Shown: piece by piece, positions 11,013-21,832 of the stretch
Layout: every line of letters begins with the position of its first letter
Position numbering within the stretch: the first letter of the stretch is position 1
NCBI GenBank assembly: GCA_009667805.1
Contig: CM019069.1
Span: 52,264,422-52,328,421 of the forward strand
Direction: 5' to 3'
Source: Leptobrachium leishanense
Taxonomy: Eukaryota; Chordata; Amphibia; Anura; Megophryidae
Length of the DNA: 64,000 nt
Program-made: the position numbers and the translations under genes
Notes under the pieces: model-generated
The model's database searches: none
Told to the model about the DNA's origin: nothing
The model's input: only the letters and a program-made list of their open reading frames with translations

Positions 11013-13510
11013 TACACTGCTCCAAAAAAAAAAAAAAAAAAGACCTCCTAGATATGAATGAAATATTCTTATTAAATACTGTGGTCATTACATAGTTGAA
11101 TGTGCTGACAACAAAATCACAAACATTATCAATGGAAATCAAATTGAGGAACCCATGAAGGTCTGGATTTGGAGTTACACAAAATTAAAGTGGAAAACAA
11201 CACTACAGGCTGATCCAACTTTGATGTAATGTCCTTCAAATGAGTCAAAACTAGGCTCAGTGTGTGGCCTCCATGTGCCTGTATGACCCCTACAACGCCT
11301 GGGCATGCTCCTGATGAGGTGGCGGTTGGTCTCCTGAGGGTTCTCCCACACCTGGACTAAAACATCCCCCAACTCCTGGACATTCTGTGGTGCAACGTGG
11401 CGTTGGTGGATGGAACGAGACATGATGTCCCAGATGTGCTCAATTAGATTCAGGTCTGGGGAACGGGCAGGCCAGTCCATAGCATCAATGCCTTCGTCTT
11501 GCAGGAACTGCTGACACACTCCAGCCACATGAGGTCTTGCATTAGGAGGAACCCAGGGCCAACTGCACCAGCATATGGTCTCACAAGGGGTCTGAGGATC
11601 TCATCTCGGTACCTAATGGCAGTCAGGCTACCTCTGGCGAGCACATGGAGGGCTAAAGAAATGCCACCCCACACCATTACTGACCCATAGCCAAACCGGT
11701 CATGCTGGAAGATGTTGCAGGCAGCAGAACGTTCTCCACGGCTTCTCCAGACCCTGTCACATGTGCTCAGTGTGAACCTGATTTCATCTGTGAAGAACAC
11801 AGGCTGCCAGTGACAAAGCTGCCAATCTTGGTGTTCTCTGGCAAATGCCAAACGTCCTGCACAGTGTTGGGCTGTAAGCACAACCCCCACCTGTGGACAT
11901 CGGGCCCTCATGGATTCTGTTTGGAGGTCATTTTGCAGGGCTCTGGTAGTGCTCCTCCTTGCACAAAAGCGTAGGTAGCGGTCCTGCTGCTGTTGTTGCC
12001 CTCCTACATGTCTGAGGTACTGGCCTGTCTCCTGATAGCGCCTCCATGCTCTGGACACTATGCTGACAGACACAGCAAACCTTCTTGCCACAGCTTGCAT
12101 TGATGTGCCATCCTAGATGAGCTGCACTACCTGAGCCACTTGTGTGGGTTGTAGACTCCGTCTCATGCTACCACTAGAGTGACAGCACTGCCAATATTCA
12201 AAAGTGACCAAACCATCAGCCAGAAAGCATAGGAACTGAGAAGTGGTCTGTGGTCACCACCTGCAGAACCACTCCTTTATTGGGGATGTCTGGCTACCTG
12301 CCTAGGCTTCCCTCCTTTTGTCTATTCCATTTGCACAACAGCATGTGGACTTGATTGTCAATCAGTGGACAGTTTGATTTCACAGACGTGTGATTGACTT
12401 GGAGTTACATTGTGCTGTTTAACCCCTTTAAGGACCGCTGACATACCCTGTACGTCCTGCCCACGGGTCTCCCTTAGCTGCGCCTAACCCCCCTCCCGCC
12501 CGATACTTACCTCCCTAGCTGGATCCCACGCAGATCTGGCAGGGAGGAAGCCTTCCCTCCTCATTTGCATGGGCAAACGAGCTCGATGACGTCAGCAGGC
12601 GCCCCCATTGAAATCAATGGAGGGGCGGGGGGCTCCTTCGGAGCCCTCTATCTCCCCAACCATTGAAGCTAGGGAGATGCTTTTTGCACCACTGGAAAGG
12701 GGAGAGTCTCCCCTTTTCAGCGATGTATAGCATTAACCATTCGGCTAATTGGTGCCAAAACGCGGACCTGGAGGGGGGCTGACATCTTGGAAGCCTCCAG
12801 GTCCCCCCTACCCACTGACAACCTCACCACATGTGTGAGGATGTCAGTGGGCCAGTTATGGGGATCCTAAGGATCCCCCTATCTCCAGATCTGTGGCAGC
12901 TAGATGGTCATATCTGACATCATTGGAAAGACCTGATCATGGCCTTTCCAATGATACCAAACTTGACCAGGTTTTTTTTAAAATGTAATTTTTTTTTTTT
13001 TTTTTAACTTTTAAGGTTTTTTTGTCTGGAGGGGGGGGGGGTTAGTTAAATAGGACCTAGGCTGTCATCTCAAAATAATTAGCACAAAATGGTCAGAATG
13101 AGCGCAGCGCACATGGGGTTAAAAATCAAAAACATGTAAAAATTGGGTATTTCTAGTCTCGGGACAAAATTTTGAAATTATTTAGCTGGGGTCTTTTTTG
13201 GTGGTTGTAGATTTTGGGGATTAAATTACGAAAAAGTGTGTTTTTACTATTTTTTCATCATATTTCATATTTTTTTTTATAGTAAATTATTCGATATGAT
13301 GGAAATAATGGTATTTCTAGAAAGTCCATTTAATGGCGGGAAAAACTGTATAATATGTGTGGGTTGAATAAACGAGTAAGAGGAAAATTTGACCTAAACA
13401 CTAACAGCGCAGAAACGTAAAAACAGCAGCGGTCACTAAAGGACGGGTTTGTGTAAAACCGCCCGGTCAATAAGGGGTTAAGTGTTCCCTTTATTTTTTT
13501 GAGTAGTGTA
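11013..13510 (-). mobile_element. Tc1-like transposon with transposase, interrupted by a TTAA element
   Basis: Termini TACACTGCTCCAAAA (11013) and TTTTTTTGAGTAGTGTA (ending 13510) are inverted. The minus strand encodes a Tc1 transposase. It has an N-terminal helix-turn-helix part (from about 12100, '[19 protein letters not shown]'), the first catalytic Asp ('FFTDEIRF', about 11790), the second Asp ('LLMQD', about 11540), and 'DWPARSPDLNLIEHIWD' with the catalytic Glu (about 11480-11430). A single-nucleotide frameshift just after 'LLMQD' (about 11540) splits the frame, so the copy is inactive although otherwise fairly intact. Removing the insertion at 12419-13481 restores the usual 3' end. Confidence 0.88.
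12419..13481. mobile_element. TTAA-targeting MITE (piggyBac-like or similar) inside Tc1
   Basis: About 1055 bp begins CCCCTTTAAGGACCG and ends CGGTCAATAAGGGG (inverted termini). TTAA lies at both ends (12419-12422 and 13478-13481). Deleting the body and one TTAA gives GCTGTTTAAGTGTTCCC, the continuous Tc1 sequence, so the insertion and duplication are clear. No transposase frame is visible. TTAA duplication fits piggyBac or Kolobok-type elements; I cannot choose between them. Confidence 0.8.
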
Positions 13511-13838
13511 TTTTAACTGGCCACGTCAAGTAAGAGGTTACTGGTGTTTGTCACAATTAGAATATGGATTTCTATAAGCTTGGCCAAGTTTCCCACTCCC
13601 ATGAGATGTAGAAATCAACATTGGAGGAGGAGGGGGGTGGAGTTTGACAGTCTTGCTCTAGCCCTTTGTGGGAAAAGTAAACCATACTTTAGCGTTTCCA
13701 AACCCTGGTCCTCAGAGCACAGGTCAGATTAACCCCTTAAGGACGGGAGCAATTTTACAACTTCGGTGCAGTTTGGGAAGTAGAAGTTTGCTGAGCTCAT
13801 TTTGACCATTTTTGAACGTGGTTTTAAGTCACGTATTA

Positions 13839-14679
13839 GGCTAGGGTCAGACGAACGCATTTTTCGCGTTGTCCGTGAAAAAGTGCGTTAGAACGAATGG
13901 ATGCATTTTTTCACGGAATACGCGATAGCGGTCATACGATGCGCATTTTCGTCCGTGATTTTGTACGGATCATCAATAAAACACTTTTTGCGTCTGGACG
14001 TTATGTTGGCCGGACATTAGCAGCGTCTGACGTCTCCTAATCACGCACACACGCCGCTAGCGGACGCAGCGCACTCTGTACGTCAGTACTAGCGGTATCA
14101 CGTTCTCGAAAAAATGCGTTTGTTTGCCACTTTCGTGCGGCCGTTCTTTGTACATTGCCTGGCATTGGATGTCATTTGCTGCTAACACGGCCGTGATTAA
14201 GTGCGGCGAGGGTCAGACGAGCGTGATTTCTACGGACTGTACGTCCGTGCACACGGACGTACGTCAGTACGGAAGACACAGTAGTGGCCACACAGTCCAT
14301 TTTTTTCACTGATGTATATTTTGACGGATGTAGGAGGGAAAATAAATTAAAATGCAAAACCATTTTGTCCGTCAAAAATGCTGAACGTATAAATGCAGTC
14401 CGTCTGACCACGTTCCATCACTCACACACAAAGCTATGCGGACGTTGCGGACGCAGCGCACTTTGTGCAGCCATTCTAGTGGTTGTACGTTCTTGCCTGC
14501 CTTGCGTCCGTTTGCCGCGGCCGTGGTGCGTCCGCAGTTCAGTGCGGACGTACTTTGTGTAACGGGCTCCGATGGGCTTTCTTTCATGCTATCATGGACA
14601 TACTTTTAGGCGCAATCACGGACGTGAACACTACGCTCGTCTGACCCCAGCCTTATACTGCACTCGTCTGACCTTAACC
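13839..14679. mobile_element. PIF/Harbinger-like MITE, outer copy
   Basis: Starts GGCTAGGGTCAGACGAACGC at 13839 after TTA (13836-13838) and ends CTCGTCTGACCTTAACC at 14679 before TTA (14680-14682). A second MITE (14205-14652) lies inside it near its right end. The unit without the insert is close to 400 bp, like the other copies. Confidence 0.8.
14205..14652. mobile_element. PIF/Harbinger-like MITE, inner copy of a second subfamily
   Basis: Starts GGCGAGGGTCAGACGAGCG and ends CTCGTCTGACCCCAGCC, followed by TTA (14653-14655). The interior (ACGGACTGTACGTCCGTG, then CATTTTGTCCGTCAAAAATGC) differs from the outer copy but resembles the elements at 10141 and 42495. The left target triplet and a little of the host element are lost. 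Confidence 0.7.
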
Positions 14680-15883
14680 TTATTATACCACCCAGACAAA
14701 TTCTATGTCGTTCTTTCCTGGCAGAGTAATAATATATTATATGTATACGTCATGCCCTGCCAAAATGCTATAACAAAAAATTTGATTTTTCAATAAAATT
14801 TCAATCATACACAGTGTGTAAAGTATTTTTTCTCATTTTATTACCCGAGCCTTTGCCGTTATATTCTATGGGGTAGACTTGTTAAAAAAAAATTGAACGG
14901 GGAACCCATTTTTTTTTTGTGGAGAAATTACGTGATTTTAGCTAACCCACCCCCCCCCCAAAAAAAAAAAAAAAAAAAAAAAAAATCACACGTTTATTTA
15001 TTATTTTACACTTTAAATTTACTTGTATCATGGTCATGTTTGGTATCATTCGAAAGGCCATGATCAGGACTTTCAAACTATACCCTACATGATCCCCTAG
15101 CTGCCACCCATCAGGAGATAAAGGGTTTCAAAGAACCCCCCTGTCTCCACCAAGGGTTTTCCTTAGGAAATCCCTCGGCAGCTAGGGGTTCCCTGGTTAA
15201 CTGATGTCATCGGGCGTGGCACGATGACATCAGTGGACGTGGGGCATCCCAGAGGTGTGGCTGCCAAGATGGCGGCCCCCACCGGAAAAAGGCTGTGATC
15301 TGGAACAGATGGGTTAATGCCATACATCCCTGGAAAGGCAAGGCTGTGACCTTTTCAGGGATGCCTGGCATTTACTGCTAGCCCCAGCGATGGGGAGATA
15401 GGGGGATCCTTTGGCGCTGCCCCTGCTCGGGGGGGGGTAACGCCTGAAACTGACAGCGCCGGGAGGAGCCAAAACCTCTGACCCAACTCTGCTGATATCA
15501 GATCAGCGAGGGAACCGCCGGAGGAGGGGAGTATGGCCGGAGGGGGGCTGAAGACGCCAGGGACGTACCATTAAATCCTGCAGCGTTAAAGCCCGCCTGA
15601 TGCAGGACGTAATGGTAGGTCCTGCGGCGTTAAGGGTTAGCTTGGGGAAATGCAGACTGAATCCTGCAATCACTGAGCAGCAAATCATCACCTGTGCTGC
15701 AGATATATTTGGCAAACCTGGCCTGCTAATGCTCCCTGACAACGGGGTTGGGAGGGAACACTGCATTCATGGGTCTAATTCCTAAAAATGTTTGGTTTAG
15801 TTTACATTAAGCTTGAAAGTTAGCCAGAGTTTTGGTAAACTTGTCAGAACCAGTGTTCATCGAACAATACCCCCCCCCCCCAA

Positions 15884-16332
15884 CATAATGTCGCTGGCGA
15901 TCTGCGCAGGAGCGACGCAATCCCAGCTGGTAGTCACGTCAGACCTGCGGATCCTCTGAATAGCCAGCTCGGATACAGCAAACAGAAAATATCTAAGTGT
16001 ACACACGCGAGACACACTACGCATACGGGGGGGGGGGGGTGTATAGGCATTGACTTATACAGGGAGCATTGAAGAGTATACAGTCTGCGCTCTGCATCTG
16101 CACATCCCCCCCCGTCAGCAGTATACTCCACTGCTCTCTGTATATATTCATGTCTAGGTCCCCCTCTACCTTTGTCAAGCGCAGTGAGCGGGAGACTATC
16201 AGATATTGCCTCTACTCTTGCTGCATCGGAATGGCCTAATCCAAGGATCTGCATGCGCAGGTGTGACAACCAGCTGGTTGCCAGATCAGCTAGCCTTACG
16301 TCACTCCTGTGCAGATCGCCGGCGGCATTATG
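15884..16332. mobile_element. Inverted-repeat element (MITE-like), unrecognised family
   Basis: The left end (CATAATGTCGCTGGCGATC..., 15884 on) and right end (...GATCGCCGGCGGCATTATG, ending 16332) are inverted repeats over about 34 bp with few mismatches. A second matched pair (CAGCTGG, near 15927 and 16271) lies just inside. The body is 449 bp, CpG-containing and without coding capacity. No clear target duplication is seen. It differs from the GGCTAGGGTCAG elements. Confidence 0.6.
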
Positions 16333-16617
16333 TGACTGAAGGCATTCGACGGAACGCGGGCCCAGCAATGGCTCCAGGCAACCCTTTGCCAGGGGCGGCA
16401 TTTTGTAGTGTGTGGGTAAGTGTGTGGATATGTGACGGGATAGGTGGAGCTCTGTGATACTCTCACACACCACATTACTGAGTTTTATTACCGTGGCGCT
16501 GATACATAGATCCACAGCAATAACACTCAAAGTGATGTGAGGTTTATTGCTGAGGAGCTCTGATACATTTCACATGTATTTTTGAGGGGGGGGTGCAACA
16601 TTTCATCCTTAGACTAA

Positions 16618-17018
16618 GGCTAGGGTCAGGGTCAGACGAATGCAGTGCGAACGCGTGTGCAGCCGCACTTTATCACGGCCGTAGTGGCAGCAAATGACGG
16701 CCAATGAAGGGCAATATACGGAGTACGGCCGCACGAAAGTGGCAAACAAACGCATTTTTTCTAGAACGTGATACCGCTAGTACTGACGTACAGAGTGCGC
16801 AGCGTGTGTGCGTGATTAGGAGACGTCAGACGCTGCTAATGTCCGGCCAACATAATGTCCAGACGCAAAAAGGGTTTTATTGATGATCCGTACGAAATCA
16901 CGGACGAAAATGCGCATCGTATGACCGCTATCGCGTATTCTGTGAAAAAAATACATCCATTCGTTCGAACGCACTTTTTCACAGACAACGCGAAAAATAT
17001 GTTCGTCTGACCCTAGCC
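16618..17018. mobile_element. PIF/Harbinger-like MITE
   Basis: Starts GGCTAGGGTCAGGGTCAGACG (GGGTCA is locally duplicated) after TAA (16615-16617) and ends GTTCGTCTGACCCTAGCC before TCA (17019-17021). About 400 bp, CpG-rich, no coding frame. It lies in inverse orientation to the copy at 13839. Confidence 0.8.
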
Positions 17019-17021
17019 TCA

Positions 17022-17645
17022 GGCAGCACAGTGTCTTGGGTCGGACCTGGAACCATTAAAGCCTATGGGATTGATAGGTTTTACACCAGGCTTGGAATTT
17101 GGCCCATATGATTCAGAATTCAGTGACTACTAGGCTTTAGGCAAATACATATATAAAAATCTCATGTCAATCTCAATGTGTGGCCTCTACCAAACAATCC
17201 AAAATACATCCACGGATTTGTAACCGTGACTACAGAAACCACAACGAAAAGAAATATGTATTTTATGTTTTATTTACAATCTTATGCCTTTTAGACTTAG
17301 AGCATAGAAATAAAAACATACAAATTAAAATGTTTTAAAGATATAAAGCTTTTTCTACAAAAAAAAAAGACAATGTGTTTTTTTCAGCAAATTAAACTTT
17401 AGTGTAAAAATTTTTTGGTACATATCTTCAAACAAAATAGGAATTCTATAGATTTATATAAATATGTATTGCACTATTTACAGGTATTACAAAGACATTG
17501 GGGTGGCGAGAGGGGGAGGACAAACAACCTGCATCTTTTGTAGGAGCATGCGCTTATAGAACCCCAACATTCTGCATATTCTGACCTAAATCAGAATTTT
17601 TCAACAGCTGAAACTTGGTTGCAGAGCGTGCACACAATCTGAGAT
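17022..17645 (-). other. AT-rich 3'-UTR-like block with minus-strand poly(A) signal
   Basis: From about 17240 to 17510 the sequence is AT-rich but complex, unlike the repeats around it. On the minus strand AATAAA lies at 17274-17269. It is 1.8 kb beyond the NFE2L2 stop on the same strand, so it could be a distal 3' UTR end of NFE2L2, or part of another transcript. I do not recognise it. Confidence 0.3.
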
Positions 17646-17649
17646 TACA

Positions 17650-17925
17650 CAGGTTGAGTATCTCTTATCCGAAATGTTTGCGACCAGAAACGTTCTGGCT
17701 TTTAGAATATTTGCTTAAAATTATGATGTAACTTGGAAGTGACCCAAGTCTATAAAACACCTTCAGGCTAGGTGTATAGGAAATGAATTTCGTGATTTTA
17801 TATTAAGAAATTTGCCGTCACATGATCAGATGAGGAATTTTCAGCTTGTTGCGTTGCATGATTTCAGTGCACAAAAATTCAGATTTTTGGAACATTTCGA
17901 AATTCAGATGCTCAACTTGTAGTAC
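17650..17925. mobile_element. Short inverted-repeat DNA element (pogo/Tigger-like ends)
   Basis: Starts CAGGTTGAGTATCTCTTATCC and ends GATGCTCAACTTGTA, roughly inverted. A GAGTATC..TTATCCgAAATG start is known from pogo-group MITEs in vertebrates. There is no coding frame. The assignment rests on end similarity only. Confidence 0.5.
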
Positions 17926-17967
17926 GCATCCTGTGTCAGTAAAAACGCCCCTGTTTTAAGTGACTTA

Positions 17968-18547
17968 CAGGGTTATTCAAAGAGCACCAAAATATCAGAC
18001 ATTTCGATTTGCCGACCCTGCAGTGAATTCAGCATTCACTGCAGGGTCCCCATAGTGAAGGGAACGAGCCTCCAAACGCATTCGATAAGCAGCCGACAGA
18101 CAAGCCGCCGGACAGTAAAAAAATTTATTATTAAAAAAAAAAAAATCCTGCAACTTTGAAAAAGCTCTTGCAAAAAAAAAAAAATACTGCACAAAAATGC
18201 CTGGCAATAATATAGAATATCCTATGAATAATAATAAAAAGGTCTGTTACAGAATAAAAATAAATTATTTTTTTTACATTTGAAACCTATGGATTTGCCT
18301 GATTAAACCTGTCAAATGAACCACGGAAAATCAGGGCATTTCGGCAGTGTTCGGTGAATAGAATTACCATTGCTTCTCTATGGGGATTTCGCTGCTGCGG
18401 AAGGTCACCGTATATCGTTGGCAATTTGCCAATATTTAACGAATTGCCAGCTTTTTGAATAGTCGAATGGCCACGAAATTGCACCGTACGGGGAAATTCA
18501 CTGTTCTGTGCAATGTCGGGCCCAGATCAGCTCTCTGAATAACCCTG
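17968..18547. mobile_element. MITE, CAGGGTTATTCA family
   Basis: 580 bp between CAGGGTTATTCAAAGAG and CTCTGAATAACCCTG. It is flanked by TTA at the left (17965-17967) and TAA at the right (18548-18550). Non-coding, AT-rich, with several A-runs. It lies in the 3' flank of NFE2L2. Confidence 0.75.
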
Positions 18548-18949
18548 TAAGAAGCAACACTTTTAAAATGTTCTCTCTCCAGTTACCGAATTCGAAAGGT
18601 GCACGTTTAAACGCCAGATATCGTATTGTGCTAAGCGTCATTTTCTAGCATTTTCTCACGGCAAATAAAGCTGCGCGGGTTTCCTTTGGCTTCAATTGGT
18701 GGGTAATAATTCCAAAAAACAGCTTGAAGGAAAATCATGGGACGTGCGTAAAATCATTATTATGCAATCAGGACAGGATTAAGAGCCTTGAACTATTATC
18801 ACAATAAAATATTGTCTATTACACTTGATTATACACGCAGAATCCTGAGATATCCTAAAATAGTGATTTTAGAAGCGAACGGACTGGCGCAATTAGGTAA
18901 TGTTACGGCATAAAACTAGAATTATTTTTTTTCGCAGAGTTTTTATACT
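18548..18949. other. NFE2L2 3' flank, nothing recognised
   Basis: Single-copy-looking sequence between the MITE and the proximal NFE2L2 poly(A) signal. I see no gene or repeat in it. Confidence 0.5.
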
Positions 18950-19092
18950 TTTATTGTCCTCTAGTAAAATAAGTGCTAGAGATAAAAGGGCACTAGATGG
19001 AGAGCTACACCCCATACGCAGATACAAGTCACCCAATCCAAGCATAGGTAAATGCTTCAAATAAAAAAATAAAAATAAACTAAGCACGGCAA
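18940..19092 (-). other. NFE2L2: NFE2L2 proximal 3' UTR with poly(A) signal
   Basis: Downstream of the stop codon on the minus strand, AATAAA occurs at 18955-18950, about 140 nt after the stop. Other A/T-rich stretches lie directly after the stop (19080-19060). A short 3' UTR using this signal is plausible. A longer one reaching the block near 17.27 kb cannot be excluded. Confidence 0.55.
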
Positions 19093-20280
19093 TCATTCCT
19101 TCTTAATCTCAAGCTTCTTTGCTTTGGGGACGAGGAACACGTTTCCGTCTTTAGTTTGTTGGAGAGAGTACTCATTAGAAGAATATGGCTTTCCGTCCTC
19201 GTCACGTAACTTGCTGAAGACCTCCATGTATAAGGTGCCGATCTGCTTTTTCAGTTGGAGGAGGCTGGTGTTGAACTCCCCTTTCTCGGCCAGCAGCTTA
19301 TCTTTCTCGTTCTTCAGCTGGTCGAGGTCGGTCTCCAGCTCCACGATGTTCTCCATCTTCCTCTTGCGGCAGTTTTGCGCTGCCACTTTATTCTTGCCCC
19401 GTCTGCGTATGTCACGGATGAGGGCGAGCTGAGCCTCGGAGAACTCGTGCTTGGACATCATTGCGTTGAAGTCGTCCACTGGAAGGTTAACGATTGTATC
19501 CACCGAGAAGGGTATATTCAGAGCTTTCGCTCTCTGCTCATCTCTAGTGAAACGAGCTTCCAGGCGACTCAGGGACTTGTCCTTTGTGAACGGTGTCGTT
19601 GCATGCCCAGGGGAAGCAGGCAGATCTGAGGCTGGCGAGTTGAGCTCATCCATTTCAAATGAAACCATTTCTTGCGGTATGAACGGCGAGAGTGAAAAGA
19701 ACGACTCCTCGGAAATTGTGTATTTATATTTTTCTGGAAGGTCATGTTGTACGGCTTCAGGTGAGCTGTCCGTGTCGTCCATTTCGGAATCACTGTATCC
19801 ATACTGGCCATCGTCATAGACTGAGGAGGTTAAGGACTGTCCTGGCGATGTCCCACATGGGCTTGTGTGGATTGAAATGCCTGAATCTGAATCATTGAAT
19901 TCCTGTGTACTGCTCCCATTAAACGCTTTACATTGGGATAAGTCTGTTATGTCAACGGTGTCTGGTAAAATCTCATTTAGACACTGTCCTGAGCTGTCTT
20001 CTAAAGGCACATTGGTCAATTTTGTATCAATAAGGGTCAGGAGATTGTCACAGAAGGAGTCCACGTGGAAGGATGTATTTGTGTTTACGGCAGGGATGCT
20101 AGAAGCAAAAGAGCCCCCAAGATCGTCAAGGAAGGGTGAAACAGTGTGGCCAACCGGCTTTTCCATGGCAGACATCGAATTGAGGAAGTTGTAATTATCT
20201 GCAGGGTCTGTCACAGCCGGGCATTCTGGAGTTTGGTACATGCTCAGATCAACCATATTGTTCATTTCATGGTTTAATCC
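19093..20280 (-). CDS. NFE2L2: NFE2L2 (NRF2) exon 5: Neh6, CNC-bZIP and Neh3
   Basis: Last coding exon of the oxidative-stress regulator NRF2, a nuclear cap'n'collar bZIP factor that pairs with small MAF proteins on antioxidant response elements. It encodes residues 194-588 of the predicted 588. The acceptor is ATTTATAG|GGA (AG at 20282-20281) in phase 0; the stop is TGA at 19095-19093. Visible motifs: DSGIS phosphodegron for beta-TrCP (residues 325-329); a second degron position, DSAPGS in human, here DSSPEA (364-369); the CNC region ending 'LIRDIRRRG'; basic region RRRGKNKVAAQNCRKRK (485-501); leucine zipper (about 502-543); and C-terminal VFLVPK (574-579), the Neh3 transactivation motif. 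It is open throughout and highly conserved from the CNC region on. NFE2, NFE2L1 and NFE2L3 lack this combination of ends with the Neh2 exon found upstream. Confidence 0.97.
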   Translation of the reverse strand, partial: GLNHEMNNMVDLSMYQTPECPAVTDPADNYNFLNSMSAMEKPVGHTVSPFLDDLGGSFASSIPAVNTNTSFHVDSFCDNLLTLIDTKLTNVPLEDSSGQCLNEILPDTVDITDLSQCKAFNGSSTQEFNDSDSGISIHTSPCGTSPGQSLTSSVYDDGQYGYSDSEMDDTDSSPEAVQHDLPEKYKYTISEESFFSLSPFIPQEMVSFEMDELNSPASDLPASPGHATTPFTKDKSLSRLEARFTRDEQRAKALNIPFSVDTIVNLPVDDFNAMMSKHEFSEAQLALIRDIRRRGKNKVAAQNCRKRKMENIVELETDLDQLKNEKDKLLAEKGEFNTSLLQLKKQIGTLYMEVFSKLRDEDGKPYSSNEYSLQQTKDGNVFLVPKAKKLEIKKE

Positions 20281-20344
20281 CTATAAATAGGAAAAAAGAT
20301 ACACGTTGTACATTAAAAGTACAGTTTGGTAACTTAACAAAACG

Positions 20345-21070
20345 TACATACGAGTCTGTCCTGGTCTTAATCAGGACTCTGCTAAAATGCTCATCCAAGC
20401 TCTTATCTACCACATTGACTACTGTAACCTCCTTCTCTCTGGCCTTAAGAAATCCCAGATTCTCCTTCTGCAGTCTTATGAATGCCTGTGCTAGACTCAT
20501 CCACCTCACCTCTCGCCCCTGTCTCCATCTCTGGCTCCCTGTTTTCTTTAGAATCCAAAATAGTGGTGCTCACAAACAAAGCTCTCCATAACCGTGTCCC
20601 TGCCTACATCTCCTCCCTTAGCAGGTACATCCCATCCCGACCTCTTTGCTCTGCCAATGATCTGATGCTATCAGCTCTACGTATCTGCACCCCCAACTCT
20701 TGCCTTCAGAACTTCTCCCGAGCTGCCCCCTTTCTATGGAACTCCCTCCCTGCAACATTAGACTCTTGTCTCTCCAGTCCTTCAAGAAGTCTCTGAAAAC
20801 ACATTACTTTAGAGAAGCCTATCAGCTCACTCCATGATCCCCCACTGCTAATTTCTTACTCCATCTTCCCACCCAGCCCACATGCACCCAACTACTTCAG
20901 GTCCTCTATTTACAACCACCTAGTGATCACCTCTCCTCTTAGATTGTGCAGGGTCCTCTCTCCTACTGTTCTGTGTGTTTAACCTGTATGTATATATTTG
21001 TTATTCTGCCACTCACATTGTACAGCGCTACGGAACATGTTAACGCTTTATAAAATCTTGTAACTAACTA
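20345..21070 (+). repeat. L2-group LINE 3' fragment (antisense in NFE2L2 intron 4)
   Basis: The plus strand encodes, with frameshifts, the C-terminal RT region found inverted at 52.4-53.2 kb. Shared pieces include 'KALHNRVPAYISSLSRYIPSRPLCSANDL' split over one frame, and a 3' end in ...GTACAGCGCTACGGAACATGT..., the sequence typical of L2-group tails. 5' truncated. Confidence 0.75.
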
Positions 21071-21299
21071 CGAACACACGTTCCAGCAAACTCAGGAGAC
21101 AGAGCATTGAGCAGACTTGGGAAGAAATTTGCAAAATTGCCAAAACATTGGAGCTGGGTTAGATTTTTAAAAATCGCTAATAAAAGGTCTCCTCAAAATA
21201 ATGTACATCAGGCTCAAACTATAAATGTCTGCTCTAGTTGCTCGAGGACCACATAGCTCGATTTCCTTCCATAACATAGTCTCGACCAATGATTAGGGT

Positions 21300-21832
21300 A
21301 CGAGAAGGGTAGTTGTGCCCCCCTTATCGCTGGAGTCTAAACGCACCCTTCACCTTTCCAGCCTGGTGTTTAAGAGCATTTCTGGGAAGCTGCCACCCTA
21401 CCTGAATAGGCTGCTTCCCCCAGCAGCTCCCTCATCCTATAACCTCCGATCCAGGACCGGCACCTTACTTGCAATACCACAATACAAAAAGAAAGTGGCT
21501 CGACCCTCATTTTCCTACAGAGCACCACAATTATGGAATAACCTCCCAGACACCATCAAATCTTCTCCCAGTCTTAAGTCACTCAAGAGCTCCTTACTAA
21601 CATACCTCAATACAGAATGCACCTGTAAACATGTAACATAGTGACTATTATTTCCTACATATTTATTTTCTGTTAATATGTATATTTGTGTTGTTTTTTT
21701 AATATCTTGCATTTTACTATTTTGTATTTCTGTAACCACTCAATGTTCTTGAACCCAGGACATACTTGAAAACGAGAGAAATCTCAATGTATCCTTCCTG
21801 GTAAAATACTTTATAAATAAATAAATCCAGCT
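21300..21832 (+). repeat. LINE 3' fragment with TATCCTTCCTGGTAAAATAC tail
   Basis: Encodes the C-terminal end of a LINE RT ('SLVFKSISGKLPPYLNRLL', then 'SFSYRAPQLWNNLPDTI'; 21315-21641). It then runs into a 3' UTR (CCCAGGACATACTTGAAAAC at about 21757) ending in TATCCTTCCTGGTAAAATAC and TAAATAAATAAAT. The same 3' tail is found on the SINE next to it and at 38.9 kb. It appears L2/CR1-group; the exact clade is uncertain. Confidence 0.7.

Larger units (their letters stand above)
13729..15636. mobile_element. TTAA-targeting MITE, second copy, itself interrupted
   Basis: Starts at TTAA (13729) with CCCCTTAAGGACGGGAG and ends near GGCGTTAAGGGTTA (15636), the inverse of the start. The right TTAA is eroded. 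It relates to the element at 12419-13481 by its termini. Its interior holds the nested Harbinger-like MITEs at 13839-14679 and poly-A/poly-C tracts near 14950. Confidence 0.6.
13690..15763. mobile_element. hAT-type MITE split by a nested TTAA element
   Basis: The two flanks (13690-13728 and 15640-15763) match the hAT MITE at 3853-4009: TTTCCAAACCCTGGTCCTC at the left, then CTTGGGGAAATGCAGACTGA through GGGTTGGGAGGGAACACTG at the right. This is the outermost of four nested levels. Confidence 0.65.

Noticed and set aside
15934..16530. 198-codon minus-strand frame
   Set aside because: Lies largely over the inverted-repeat element 15884-16332, shows no domain and has no conserved relatives that I recognise.
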